Below are positions 22,440 through 35,390 of a DNA stretch of 64,000 nucleotides, in pieces (position 1 is the stretch's first letter; each line of letters begins with the position of its first letter). The notes beneath the pieces are model-generated. The model was not told the DNA's origin, did not search any database, and saw only the letters and a list, made by a program, of their open reading frames with translations. Made by a program: the position numbers and the translations under genes. This DNA comes from Ignelater luminosus. Its lineage: Eukaryota; Arthropoda; Insecta; Coleoptera; Elateridae. The stretch spans positions 39,038-103,037 of the forward strand of contig VTPC01091250.1 of the NCBI GenBank assembly GCA_011009095.1. Direction: 5' to 3'.

Positions 22440-24620
22440 AGAATAAAAAATATACATGGTATCCCATTTAAAGAAATTGAATAAAAAAAACGTTTTTCGT
22501 TTTTCGGTCGTCCGGAGTTAAAATTTTAATTTCTAAAGATTAAATATCGAGGTTTATCATTGCTAGGTTTTTAAAACCAAATTTTTGTTAATTATACCAG
22601 GATAGCTCGTTGTATTTGACGATGTTTTACAGGAGAAAGTTGAATAACGTCTGTAATGTTTGGTTTAGTCCACCATAAAACTGTATCGTTGTAATCAGTG
22701 TCAAACGAGAAATAAGACGATAATAAAATATACAGGGTGTTTCATTTAAGAAAACCCAAGTTTCGTGTACCACGCTTTTACGAAACACACGAGTCGAGAA
22801 TAATTTTAGAAAGTATATAGAATTGTCCTCCTTGTTACAGTTTTTGATATTTCTATAAATAACGACACTATCCTCCAAACACAGACACAGATGGGCATGT
22901 AATGCACCTGATGTAAAATACACGATTGTCTACACGTAGACAATTGATGTAGACTGTCCTATGATTTTCATGTACGCAATGAAGATAATGTAGATAATGC
23001 AAAAATGGCAGTTATGTCAATTACTTTGTTGAAAATTAAGAAAAACTTCCAAAAGTATTGAAAAAACAAGAAGATTTATTATAAGTCTGAGGAATTGTAA
23101 CTGACTGGAAACGGTAGTTGTTGTTCCTTGCACATAGTAGACATGGCAAAATAATTTCCGTAACTATCTTTTACTAAAATAAAACCTAACTCATCAGATA
23201 ATTTATTTTTACATCGCCCATTGTGTTTTATAATAATAGCAATAATAAAAAGAAAACTGCAGTTAAACTGTGTACTACGCAACTTAAACAAAATAACCAA
23301 GTACTTCGTATAAGAGGTTATTATGTTACGTTGATCAATCAAAATATTACATTGTCTACACGTTGTCTACACAGAGTCTACATCAAACTTAATTATTCAG
23401 ATATATTGTCTACTTGAAATGTAGATAGGATACCCTGTGCACTACACAAACCTTAATGACAATAAGTCTTCTGATCGCTCATATTCTGCTTCCATAGTAA
23501 CTATTAAGTTAGCTGTGAAAGAATCTACAAATACTTTGTAAAGTAGGAATGTCTATTGGTATTTGACATTATTGGTAGAGCGCTGATTAAATTAGATAAT
23601 CGTCATCGTAGATTCTGAGAGACAGAACACGCAAGTAACTGTTAAAATTAGAAACATTAAAGAATGGATTAAATTCACTCAAAATTATATTTCTAAAAAT
23701 GTCACTTCACCTAACTGAGTGAACAGTATGTTAAAAATCTATAGAAATATTTTCTCATGTTTTATGAAATGTTAGACAAATTAATTAATGTGAATTCGCT
23801 TTTCAGGTTTATTAAAAATTTCGTTTTAAAATCAATCCAGTCCCAGTTTCTTTGAACAAACAGTTTCTTTAATTAAAATAGGAGCTGTGTGAAGTTTGTA
23901 TTTGTTTTGAGGTTTGATTTGGTTGCGTTTTAGAAATAACATGTGGAACGGCTTTTTAGAGATTTAAATGAAAGCTACATACACTCACGTCATAATTATA
24001 GTCCTTCTGAAATCTTTTTTGTAAAGAATAATTGGTAAACACGGCAAATGATATATTGAAACGGTACAAAAATAATCAGGGTGTGCATCTTAACACGGGC
24101 CTAACAAGCACAAACAAGTAATACATAGCTTGCAGCAAATGCAAGCCGCTTTCACACAATCAATAGCTTACTTGGTGCCGCATATACAGGGTGTAGAATA
24201 TTAGGAAAACCAAGCGAATATTCCGATTATTTAGAAAAATTATAAGGTCCAAAACAAGCATAATTAGTATAATATAAACGCTGACTTTAGCTTTCTTAAA
24301 TCATGATAATGGATGCAGGGCATCCCATTACAAGAAATGAAGAAAGGTTGTGGTCTGCTTTTCTTGACTACACTGAATAAATAACAAAACTTTAGCAACA
24401 TTTTTTTTATTTTTGTAAAACTGTAAGTGTATACTAGCTTCAATTAATTTCATTAGGGCAAATAAAAAAATTTGATGCAGTTGTTCATAAAACAAACGAG
24501 CAATTTCGAGAATTGGTAGGTTTCGACCTTTTTTAAATCAGTAGCAATAAAGTTAAATATAATAAATACATTAAAATATACAGAATGTTCCATTTAAGAT
24601 ATTAAATTGATGTCATTTTT
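22440..24620. repeat. Dispersed degenerate TACAGGGTG-type repeats
   Basis: At least four plus-strand copies of a motif like AAATATACAGGGTGTYCCAT followed by TTAARAAA are scattered here. They lie at about 22448 (ACATGGTATCCCATTTAAAG), 22733 (ACAGGGTGTTTCATTTAAG), 24186 (ACAGGGTGTAGAATATTAGG) and 24580 (ACAGAATGTTCCATTTAAG). A weaker copy (GCAGGGCATCCCATTACAAG) lies near 24316, and an inverted one (ATACCCTGTGCAC) near 23431. Such termini are common in arthropod cut-and-paste elements and satellites. The complete Tc1/mariner element at 41160 has the same end. No protein is encoded. Confidence 0.55.
22926..23440. repeat. Inverted GTAGAC/GTCTAC hexamer clusters
   Basis: A cluster at 22926-22960 (TGTCTACACGTAGACA, then GATGTAGACTGT) faces a cluster at 23350-23420 (TTGTCTACACGTTGTCTACA, GAGTCTACATC, TTGTCTACTTG). 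The two are in inverted arrangement about 400 bp apart. Similar words occur near 130-150 of the window. This looks like the subterminal repeats of a decayed DNA transposon or MITE, but no exact ends are visible. Confidence 0.4.
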
Positions 24621-25047
24621 GACAAAACCAGAAAAACGAGTCATGACGCAATTTGGTAGATATTTGTTCATATCATTTCTTTTTTTGCAGCAAGGATTTT
24701 CTCGGTATCTTTTCAAGTATTCAAGATATTTGCTTGACTCGTCTTATCTGTTACACTTTGTACATGGACAACTTAGTAAATGTTAAGATTTTATATTTGC
24801 TTTTCAAATTTTCTGTGTCAGTGGATACAAAAAAGTCATTCTTGTCAATAATTATTTATATAGCTCATGCTGTTTTCGAATAAGGTAATATAACTAATAA
24901 AATACTTAACCTCTCGGGTTCATTTCATAATTTTAAAGTAAGCATACGCATAAAACAAAAATTGAGATTTACACATTCCCAAACTTTCATAATTTTTTTC
25001 AATTTCCGGTTCAGAATAATCTTTTGTAAGTCGAGAAAATAAAATTG

Positions 25048-25108
25048 TGTTTATATTATTTTTTATATTATATTATTTATATTTTTATATTATATTATAT
25101 TATTTTTG
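25048..25108. repeat. TATAT/TTATA microsatellite
   Basis: A run of repeated TATATTATAT and TTTTTATATTATA words of about 60 bp made almost only of A and T. It is a simple-sequence repeat and may be length-variable. Confidence 0.8.
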
Positions 25109-25216
25109 AATGTTCTCAGTTTATTTTAAGTTGGTTTACCAGTAGATTAGGAGCGCCGAATTTATTCTTGCATGCAGACGCCAAGTACTAAGGATCGACG
25201 GTGTTGAGAACAACTT

Positions 25217-25299
25217 ACGCTAGTCGAGATAAATATCATTATTAATTTGACACGTAGCCTGAGGGCGCGGGCTACAGAGTTTATCTCTAGCTTTAGCGT
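25217..25299. repeat. GC-rich nested hairpin
   Basis: The outer arms ACGCTA...GAGATAAA (25217-25233) and TTTATCTC...TAGCGT (25280-25299) are inverted. Within them GTAGCC (25254-25259) and GGCTAC (25269-25274) form an inner stem closing a GC-rich loop. The GC content contrasts strongly with the AT microsatellite beside it. It could be a small MITE, a structured RNA or a protein-binding site; nothing decides between these. Confidence 0.45.
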
Positions 25300-28200
25300 G
25301 GCGCACGTAAAATGTAAGCATGTATTAGGTTACTTTCAGTTGAGGAAAATTCATTAGATATTTACCGCTTGTCTTTCCTCAATCTCCACAATTTTCTCCA
25401 GCTTCTCGAATTGTCCTAAATACCGTAGTGACAATTTTTCTTTGATTACTACTAAATATACAAAAATGGCGATTAATGTAATACATCTTCTAAGCAGTCC
25501 TCTGGTCAAGGTGTTAAAAATTGCAGTTATCCGGAAGACTATTATAAAAATGTTTTCTTGATATCTTGTGCTGTTAACAATTTGAGGCATGAAAAGAAAT
25601 TTTTTCAAATATTAAAATGTTTAATAATGCTGTCATTATGATTTTGCCAAAAAGTCGAATACATTCTTTAACAAAGTTCTCTGCTAACAATATACATTCC
25701 TCAATGTTATTAATAGTTTGAGAATATTGACGCAGAGATTTTTCTAACATACTTCTCCTTACTAGATTTTATGGAACGGGTTCCAGTTGTCCATGGTATT
25801 AGATTTTGAAGTTTTTCGAGGCTATTTTCTAGTGTGCTGTGAAATATTGTAATCTGATTTTTGTCTAATATTTGCTCATTTAAAAACATATCAGAGTATA
25901 CATTCCCATAATTCAATTTTTTATAGAAAATGGAAATAAATATTGGAGATTTTGAGAATTTCTCTGTTCTAGAATTTTACAATGCAGTGAAGAATTTTTT
26001 TAGATATTAGAATAGAATAGAGCATTCCAGGTTCATTCAATAGATTTTACAAAAACCGCAAATTACCATTTGGTTTTGACATTTTGCATTTGATAGACCC
26101 GTCAATTTTAGTCATGTTTTCAGTTTTGTTGTTATATTCGTTTTGAATTAACAAGTGTAATTGCGTAAGCTTGCGGTGTACACCAAATTAATTAATTACT
26201 ACAACATTCCGCTTAGCACGACATTGTATAACCACAATAGCAAGCGATTAATCGAATTTTATTGCAAAAATGTTGGTTTAAACAACATCTATTAAATCTG
26301 TTTAATATATGATTATATTTTTTCAGAAGATTTTAGATAAGCATTACTGTTCTTAAAAAGCAATTACATTTTTACAACAAAACACATTTTCTACTCCCAC
26401 AGCAATTAAAAGTTTATTCCCTAGCCTATACGGGAACAAAAACACTAACATGTTATTTCTTTTTTCCACTTAGTTTCCATTTAAACGGAAAGTTATATGG
26501 CAAGATTAAGGCTTTAACACTCTTATGATAACATCACTACAACATGCCATTAAAGGGTAAAAAACATAGTTAATGCATAGAAATAACCTGTCTATTAACC
26601 TACAACATGTAGTTATTATGCGTGCTAGCAGTGAAGTTGACAACTTTCTCCATGGAATTATTCCAACATTGCAAATCGCTAGAACTAGTTAAGTTTTAAT
26701 GATCGCGGTCACTTAGTAAACCTGAAATAAGGAATAGTAATTACATTAAAAAGCCAATTATTTAATCGTAAAAGGATTTTGCTATTTTTAAATATCACTA
26801 GACTGTATTGGAAGAAAAGATATCGAAAGTACCTAGTAACAGTGTTGAATACTTACATTATTGTACAATTTCGAGCTACAGATGGTACAGTGTAACTAGA
26901 AGTAAATGTAGAAATCATATCTGCCTACAGCCTACTGCTATTGTACCTACAATAGCAACCCTTTTTCTCTTCTACCTTTTTTTATTTTTTCAATGAGTAA
27001 CTTTTTTCCAGAGAAAGTCCAGTATTATATATTTTCTGAAGACTGTCTGTTTTTAATTTTTATAATAATTTGATTAGTTTCATTGCTGTATCTTTCTATA
27101 TATTTTTTTAATTAAGTGGTCTTTATTTATCAGAACCGAGTACTTTAAATACGTATACCTGTTTTTTCTGTGTAACACAATAGTTAGTTTCACAATGGAT
27201 AAAGTTTAAAGGAAAATCCTTTACGATGCTATGTGGAATTAATCTTTGAGATACTCCAAAATAGCTTTATCTTGACTAGTGGTTTTCATTAGGTGCTAGG
27301 CAATATTGAGTGCACGATTAGTAATTTCTAGTCATTACAGCAAAATTACTAGAAGACTTTGCATAACAAACGTGGAAATTGTATTTGATAAATGTGTATA
27401 AAATCGACAGAAGGCATTGTGATAAACTGAAAAATTTGTCTGTATATTTGAACTTCAATAATGTTTTGTCGTAGTAGCATCTGAATCAAATGTGATGAAA
27501 CAGGTCTAATGAAAGCAAGAAATTTCAAATTAACATGCATTCTAATACTATTTTTAAACACGAATTCATTATAACTAAAGCCTTAGAGACAAGCTATACA
27601 AAAGTAGCTTTTTAAATTTGTTAAAGCTAGATTCAAATAAAAAGAGCTAGCAATAGCAAAAAGTCATCTTCAATGACAGATAGTTATAGATCAGAGCTTT
27701 TTGGGTAGGTATCTCATGGCTTGTAATTCTTCGAATGTGACGAAGGGGTTGCTCTAATCGTTTTGTTTAGTTAGCCAATCCAACTGCAACTGGATGTACT
27801 TAAATCGAACCTTTTGGTAAAACTGATACTTTTTAGAAAAGCAACGCTCCTATCGATCGCTGAAAAATTAATTTAAAGATCATAACTTGCCCATATTGAT
27901 TTAGACCTTACATAGAAACTGCAAATGCTATCAAGAAATATTAGGAAGTACTCACCAAGATAATTACCTTTCCATTGTGTGTCGTGATGATTGGTAGCTA
28001 CAAGGTAATCTTTATAAAGATAAACTTTATATCAGTAATTCCCTTTTTATACTTTTCATATTCACAAGCCGTCTACAATTTCGAAAAGTGTTTGAGATCC
28101 AAAAGTGTTTTAATAGTATGTAGATGCGATTTGGTTTATCTTTCCGCACAAAACTTTGTAATTGATGTTTTACTAAACGGAGTGACTACTGAGTTATTTT

Positions 28201-31200
28201 TTATGCAACTTTCTAATGCATAACCTAAGGAAACTAAGTTAATAGCTGAAGCATTTTGGTAGTTTAGTTTAGTCTACTTCAGAATTCTGATGCTAGATTA
28301 TTATTTCTGTATGGTTTTTCCAAACAGGGTACCTTCTCGAAAAGAATGTTCTGAGTGCATTTGCAAGACCTTATTCTAATCGCGACATCCCTGCTATGGT
28401 ATTTCTTGTTTTGCTTTGTAATAGAGATGAATAAAGTAATTTTCTCTCCTTTTTAAAATCTTCGTTATTAACTTAAAACAGGTTTCTCAGCTCCTCTATT
28501 TACTCGTCTTCGAAAACAGTAAGTTACAGTAATTCCTTTCTAGAACTTTTTTGCTTAGAATGTTTTGAATTATGCATTTACTAGTATAAGCAGAGCGAGC
28601 AAACTGAAAGATTCGTTCGGTTGATTATGTCTAAGTATCACTGCTTAGAACTGGAAGGTGGTATTTTATTGGTCTTATTGGTAACAAATTGTGCTGGTTT
28701 GCTTTTTCTTTGCCTAATTGTTCACATATACACATGGCAAAAATCAAGGGATATTAAAAGTTTTGAATAAATATAAGTATAAACTATAAAACGAAATTCA
28801 TTTAATAAAACTAAGAAATAATACAATCTTTTTCTCAAGCATACCTCATACATGCTCTATAGGATATAGATTTGGATATTAAGCAGGCCATAATAACATG
28901 TTGATACTGTATATAATTTATTTTAATAATATTCTTAGAGTTTTGTCGCGTGTATAGTTTATATTGCTACCTTTGCTTTAACTTTGAGTTTTTATACTAA
29001 ATACTAACTTATTCTTATTTATTCTTCTTATGTACTATTAACTATGTTGTTATTAATCTTTCGAGTCACTCACTACAAAGATTTCCAAGGTAAAACCTGG
29101 TTTAGTTTTGCCTTTGATAACAAAATAATAAACATTTATTTTTATTTTTGTTATTTATTATTGATATTATCATTTGTAGAAACTACGTAATCTCTTTTAC
29201 TTTGTAACAAAAGTATTAAAAGAATTTTTGAAACTAACTGAAGTACAGTACTACAGTTAGACCCACAAACAAGTTTTCTTTAAAACAATTTACTAAATTC
29301 ATTTCTTGTCATCTTTTAAAGTATAAAAAGTTAATAGAAATTCTAAAAAGTTAGTATGTAACCACACAGTTTTCAAATATGAATCATGCTCAAGCAAGCA
29401 TCAAATTCTATTAATATTAAATAGCTTTTTATATCATCAAAGATACACAAATTAAAATCATTTTCAATTCACTCCTTTGGTTAATTTCTTGATAGTTCCC
29501 CTACATAGGATATACCTAACAATTTTTCTGAGCTATTCTGCAATTCATGAGATGATTACTTCGTTCTTTTTTTCAACTTTTTTCTGTGACTGCAAAGCAG
29601 AGATGTTTCTACGGTTTATTTGAAGGAGAGAGCGCGAGTTTCTCGGCAATATCCTTGATTTGCAAGTCATGCGTGCTCCACCCACTCAACTACTCATAAT
29701 CAACTCGCTTTCTGTTTGCTTCTCCTTCTGTATTTTATTTTCGTCTTTTTCTGGAATGCGAAAAAAGTCAGTACTTTTATTGTGCCGCTTTTCCATACAG
29801 TGACGAAGAAAATGTTTCACAAAAACGTTTACAAAATTGAATAAACAAAATTTCAAAGCGTCAGTGAAAGAACTTGATAATGTATATTTGTATTAGTAGC
29901 TTAAAAAATGTACTTAATAATGCCTGACATTTTAAAAATCTTCTTATAAGAACTTGAAGTTCTTAACTTAAATTGTTTGTTTTATAATTCCATGGTTCAA
30001 CGTTTATAAAAAAAACTGAATGATTCAAAACATGTTCAAAATATTTTAACCTTATTTGTTTATTTTTTGTTATCAATTGAAAGAGAAATGTACATTCAGC
30101 ATTTATTCCCTATTATACGTAGCTTTCTAAATCGATTTTCGTGGTGCATTAAGTACCGCAATTACCCGTTTCGATTTGAGAACTGCAACGATAAGAATAA
30201 ATCGTTATAAAATTTTATTGCCCAGAGAGTACGAATAATATTAAATGTATTCTGAATCGCGTGGAAAGTGTACGTGTCTGCTATTTGATCCTACGGAACG
30301 TCTGCTAGATTTCTATGGAGGATTTTCTTGGGATTTGCCGCAATTTTCGCGGCTTAGCTGCTTCCGAATTTCACTTTGCTTTATACCTAATATTATACAC
30401 TCTGCTTGCTTTGTAATAATCTATTACCTGCTTTTGTTCCGTCTTTAAAATTATTATACCTAGCAAGGCAATTTATTCTGATCTGTGCTACTCATTAAAT
30501 TGATGGTAATTTATAAGTTTGGACGATTAAAGGAAAAGGTAATTGCCGTATGGTGCATTGAAGTTAAGTTAAATATTACAATTGATATAGTAATTTCAGG
30601 AAGATAAGTTTAACATTCAAATATGTTCGAGTTTGTTAACTTTAGTCTAATTTAAATTTTCTTATGACTGCAAGTAATTTAGTATCTCGCACTTAATCAC
30701 TAGTACATAATGTATTTATCTTCAAGATGTCTACATTAGTTCTAAAATGTATTCAAAACTTACATAGAGGGGAAATTCAAGATCTGCATTTCTCTTATTA
30801 CTTTAAAATAAATGTGGGTAACACTGCATATTAAAGTAACGTTATATTACGTGTTTGATGATTTCCACTTCACTAATTTTATTTTTGCCTTTGTTAAGCA
30901 TTTATTTAGATCAACGCCAGATGAAAGGAATGCAAAAACCTGCAGTAAGATTTTGTTTCTTTGAGAAGATTTGAATTATTTTGAGAGGAATGTATGTAGA
31001 GTAATTAATCTGACTAATAACTTTTGATGGTTGTGCTCTTTAGAAATTTAGAAATTTGTTTTAGAAATTTCTAGAACTTCAGAAAGATCCCAGAAAGGAC
31101 TTTAGGTAGCTGTAAGGATGATCAATAGTAAACTAGAGATTTACCTAGAATAACCGACGAAAAGGGTCTTGCAAACAGGTTACAACACGCAAGCAAACGA

Positions 31201-32085
31201 GAACCACCAACGTAGAGTAACAACATATATATTTTACAAACAAAACTATTACGGTACAACGAACTAAGTTACACTAAAAAAGTTGGTAGTTGTTTTACAA
31301 ACTGTAAGTAAAAAACAACAAAATCGACAAGCAATAATTTGGTAAGGTTAGTTGGTGAGGCGGAAGTGAATAGGTAGGTTTAGATTAGAAAGTGACAAAC
31401 AGTGGGGAAAACAAAGAAAGGAATAGGCAAATATCACGATAGAAGAACCCTGAAAAATTAAACACGGTCAAGGAAGAAGAAATGCAAACGAATAAAAACT
31501 ATCTTGCCCACACGAAGGTGTACCATATGAGACAATTGCTGTTTAGAGCTACATATAGTGTTATAAACTCTTATTTTTAGAAAACATTACGTTTCTCTAG
31601 ATTAAATACTTTGAAATTATTTTAACGGGGTTCTGGCAGAAAGAATTTTGCAAATCCTTTCTACAATCGATATAGACATTGTATTGCGTTTAAGCATTTA
31701 CAATAGTTTTATTTTACTATATTATAGCATGGAATTTTCCTTTTCATGTTTTCAAAAGACTCATTCTCAAAATTTATTCGTGATAGTTTTTCTCATTGTT
31801 ATAGTTACCACAGAAGTTTTTCCAAGCGTGACAATTTTGGAGTTTTTTTTAAAACAGTTGAAAAACACGATCGTGGCGACCTCTGTCGGAAATTTGAAAA
31901 AATAGTTTTAGGGTGATCATTAGGTGATCACACTATGCTAGTAAAACATATCCTTAGAAATGATCATTCATGCTATAAATCTTCAGTTTTGGAAATGTAT
32001 AGCCCGCTACGGTTTTCTTCCGCTGTTTTGATACATTTTGACGAAATTTAGCGCCATCTCTTGGTTGATCTTCTCCTATCAGTGA

Positions 32086-32580
32086 TTTGAATTATTGGAA
32101 ACTTAGTACCAAAACTAAAACCAGCCGACGATGCATTAGGTGTAAATGTACTGTTGCAGGTGATACCATGAATACAATAAAAGTCATTGATAAAGATGTT
32201 TTGGAGGTGATTATAGCCACTTTGAAGAAAGCAGTACGGGAAGAAAATAAAACTTTAATAAATAAAATATTTAATAAATAAATCAAAAATTTTCGGATTT
32301 CATACAGGATAGAAACAAAAAGATTGATGACTGTGTAAATCATACAGTAAAAGCCCTTAGCTTTAAGAACTCAGTTTTAGAAAAAGTAAACACAAATCAT
32401 CTTGAACACTGCAGTAGATTGAATTGCTCAGAACCTAGAGACGAGAATATTATGGCAATAGTTACTTTAACATTAAGAAGTTTATGATGAATGCTTGTCA
32501 TAGACTTAAAAATGATTCTCAAAGCCTGCACTAACCGCAAAGTATAATTTTGAGATTTTCGAGCCGTCTTTGTAAAGAGA
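32086..32580 (+). pseudogene. LINE ORF1 remnant (CR1/Jockey type)
   Basis: The plus-strand frame begins with a cysteine cluster (RRCIRCKC near residue 15) and a charged helical region (DVLEVIIATLKKAVREENK), broken by a stop at 32279-32281. After a frame change, an LEHCSRLNCSEPRDEN-like piece corresponds to the E-Q-x-S-R-R-N-C segment typical of LINE ORF1 RNA-binding domains. ORF1 proteins coat the LINE RNA. This copy is inactive, with stops throughout. It lies directly upstream of, and in the same orientation as, endonuclease and reverse transcriptase remnants, as expected for one LINE insertion. Confidence 0.55.
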
Positions 32581-32884
32581 AGTCAAAAAAACAATTAATA
32601 CCCTTTTCGCCAAGGACTTGGACCCCATATCTGGAACCCCTAAACCGATTTACAAAAACGAATTTTTTTCCCAGAAAATAGGAAACTCTTTCACCAACAA
32701 ACGTTGAATATTCAGGAAGTCGAACAACATTACGTTTCTGTGGATGAAGGATGGTAAAATAAAAATGCGCAAAATCGATACTAGTCGAATGTACATTAAA
32801 CTCTCAACCAAAGATCTAAATGATGACAATTGACAATCAAACTGGGTTTTAGAGTACACAATATTAAAACGCAAAAGGTTTTTC

Positions 32885-35390
32885 ACGTAACTGTAATATC
32901 TTTAGGGTTAATCGATTTTTTGCTGTCTCGAATTATGATATCGTTATTCTGACTGAGACATGGTTACATCCCACTGTTCATAACAGTAAATTGTTTAGTA
33001 ACTTTTTTGTTTATTGTAAAGATTCATTATCGACTTCTGGGGAAATTAGAGAAGAAGGCAACTTGTCACAGTCAAAACCAAATTTAATGAAGATGTGTGA
33101 GTTAAATAATCATCTAAATGCAATTTTTTAGCATCTGAATCTAATGTATATATTTTGGAGATTTTAACTTTAGCTTCAATTCCCACTAATAGACAGCATG
33201 AGTAGTTTAAAAATCTCCATGGATTAATTTAGTGCAATAATATAATGGATGTAAAGGCACGTGTACCTTAATTTAGTATTACCAAGACAATTTATTCTTA
33301 TTAATCGTTGCAATTCCATGACAGTTTTGGTAGAAAACACTACAGTTTCAAACGAGGTAACGTCTTGCAATTATATGAGCAGTTGCACATAAATTGAAAT
33401 TTGGAGGTCACTGACGTTAAGCAGTCTCTTGAGTTGTTTTACAAAAATACCAAAAGTAATTTTTAGGAAATACAGAATTCTTTCGTGGTTTACTAGAGAG
33501 ATAATAGGAGATATTAGGAGAAAGGAACACTCCAGAAAGACTTGGAAAAGACATGAAAATGAGTTTAGGCGTTAGAATTATGATTATCTCAGAGCTAAAA
33601 CCAAAAGGGACTGCTTATTAAAATTATGTCTCGGAAGTTGAAAGCAGTATCACAATTAATAGGAATTTATTTTGAGCATTTGTTACATGCAGTGTTCTAA
33701 ATGATTTTCCCACAAATACTATGAGATGTGGTAATAATATTCTTAATCATCCCCAAGATATTGTTGATATGTTAGCAGTTTATTTCGAGTTGGTTTTTCA
33801 GAACCCTTCGAACTATAATGTCAGAGGCTTTAATTTAGGAACCGTGTGTGATATACTCCATATTTCTATCATCGCTGAAACGGATATTATAAAAACCTTC
33901 AATCCTCTTAAATGTATTTAAAGCCTGTTCCGAATATTTCATAGAACCGTTTGTTATCATATTTAGTATCATTTTAAGAACCAAACATTTTCCATTCTGT
34001 TGGAAAATAATCGAGGTTTGTCCTGTTTACAAGAGTGGCAAAAAAAGCTAACTACTTTATAAATATATTTGGAAGCATCTAGAAAAATTTATATCTCAAG
34101 AACGACATGGCTTTGAGGCTAGACGATCAACTATTTCCAATCTCATATGTTTCACACATTCTGCAATTGAAGCTGCGAATCATGAAAAGCACTTAAATGC
34201 TTTCCACACAGACAAGGCTTTCGATAAGGTCCATCACGATGTACTACCTAGGAAACTATAGATATTAGATATTTCAAACTCTTTATTCCAACTTATAGCT
34301 TATCTACCAGAAAGAACGCAGTACATGGTGTATAATAATAAGGTTTCACGGAAATATTCTGCTAAGTTATCCAATCTTGGTTATTATTATTAACGATTTA
34401 CCTTCGGTAATTATGCATTCAAATTGTCAAATTTTCACAGATGATTTGATACTTTACAAGTCACTATCTACTCTTGTGGAATGTAATCAATTACAGAACA
34501 ACTTAAACAAGATGATGCAATAGTCCAAGAATAATCAGCTCACTAAATGTGTGTGTATTACGTATTATAAACCTAAGTCTTTACATTTTGATTACACCAT
34601 AAATAACTCTAATCTCATCAGTCTTTGGCCTCTGCGGGATTTAACAGGGTTTCGAAATTTGAAGTGACAACGAGAAAGTACAGAAACATACAGAGATACT
34701 TGTGTTACAAAAAGCATGGAATTTTTGACATGACGAGACCGTATTCACTGTTACTCGAAGAATTTAAATTTTACACTTTTATGTTACATCAGATACGTTT
34801 TATACATTCGGCGTTGTATGTGCGCAATATTGTTAATTACAAGGTTGATGCATCTCAGATTCTGCACTCATTTTTAATGCCCTTTAATACAATCACAGAC
34901 TAACAAATATATTTGACAATATCGATTTGTTTTATGATTCAACACCACAATTTAGAAATGAAATCATGTAGTAACTTAATTCCGCTCAGTAAATAGCTAT
35001 CTTGAAATTGAACTTCTGATCATTTCCCAGTAGTAAGAATTTGGATTTTATTTATATCAAATTGTTATACTATTCATTTTTTCACTATTACAGTAGTTAC
35101 CTTTGTTCTACTATTATAATTAATAACATTCTTATACTTTAGTTACGTATATGTAATTACTTCTGTATGTACTTTTTTAACAATACTGTTATTGATAACA
35201 TTTGAAAATTCTTTGATTTATAAGTATTACTACATGTTGAAAATGAAATTGGTAAATGTTTTTATTCCTGAGCAAAAGCATCAAGTATGGAAATGTTTTA
35301 AGATTAGAGACATTATCTACTTCTTTTAAATGCTTGCTGTCAAAAATGAAAATCTGTAAAATCTAAAACCTGTAAATAAATAAAGTTTTA
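32885..35390 (+). pseudogene. LINE ORF2 remnant: endonuclease and reverse transcriptase (CR1/Jockey type)
   Basis: Plus-strand protein pieces appear in LINE ORF2 order. DIVILTETWLHPTVHNSKLF near 32935 is the endonuclease E-T-W-L motif, and a G-D-F-N-like site lies near 33160. Linker pieces follow at 33470-33900. The reverse transcriptase gives HTD-KAFDKVHHDVL near 34209-34245, INDLPSVIMHSNCQ, and a catalytic IFTDDLILYK at 34433-34462, where the usual A-D-D has become T-D-D. The C-terminal part around 34620-34960 (NIVNYKVDASQIL, FDNIDLFYDS) matches the tail region of such proteins. Stops, frameshifts and deletions are frequent. An AAATAAATAAAG at 35375-35386 may mark the 3' end. The family is CR1/Jockey-like by motif style; finer placement is not possible. 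Confidence 0.7.

Larger units (their letters stand above)
24621..32085. other. Long gene-free AT-rich stretch
   Basis: No coding exon, RNA gene or transposon protein was recognised over about 7.4 kb. Exceptions noted separately are an AT microsatellite at 25048-25108 and a GC-rich hairpin at 25217-25299. Slightly GC-richer patches at about 29580-29760 (with a GGAGAGAGCGCGAG, GAGA-like word) and 30120-30370 carry no motif set that I can assign. A purine-rich patch at 31160-31500 is also unassigned. Confidence 0.45.

Noticed and set aside
34625-34903. 92-codon frame as an independent gene
   Set aside because: Its content and position fit the C-terminal tail of the LINE reverse-transcriptase protein, so it is included there.
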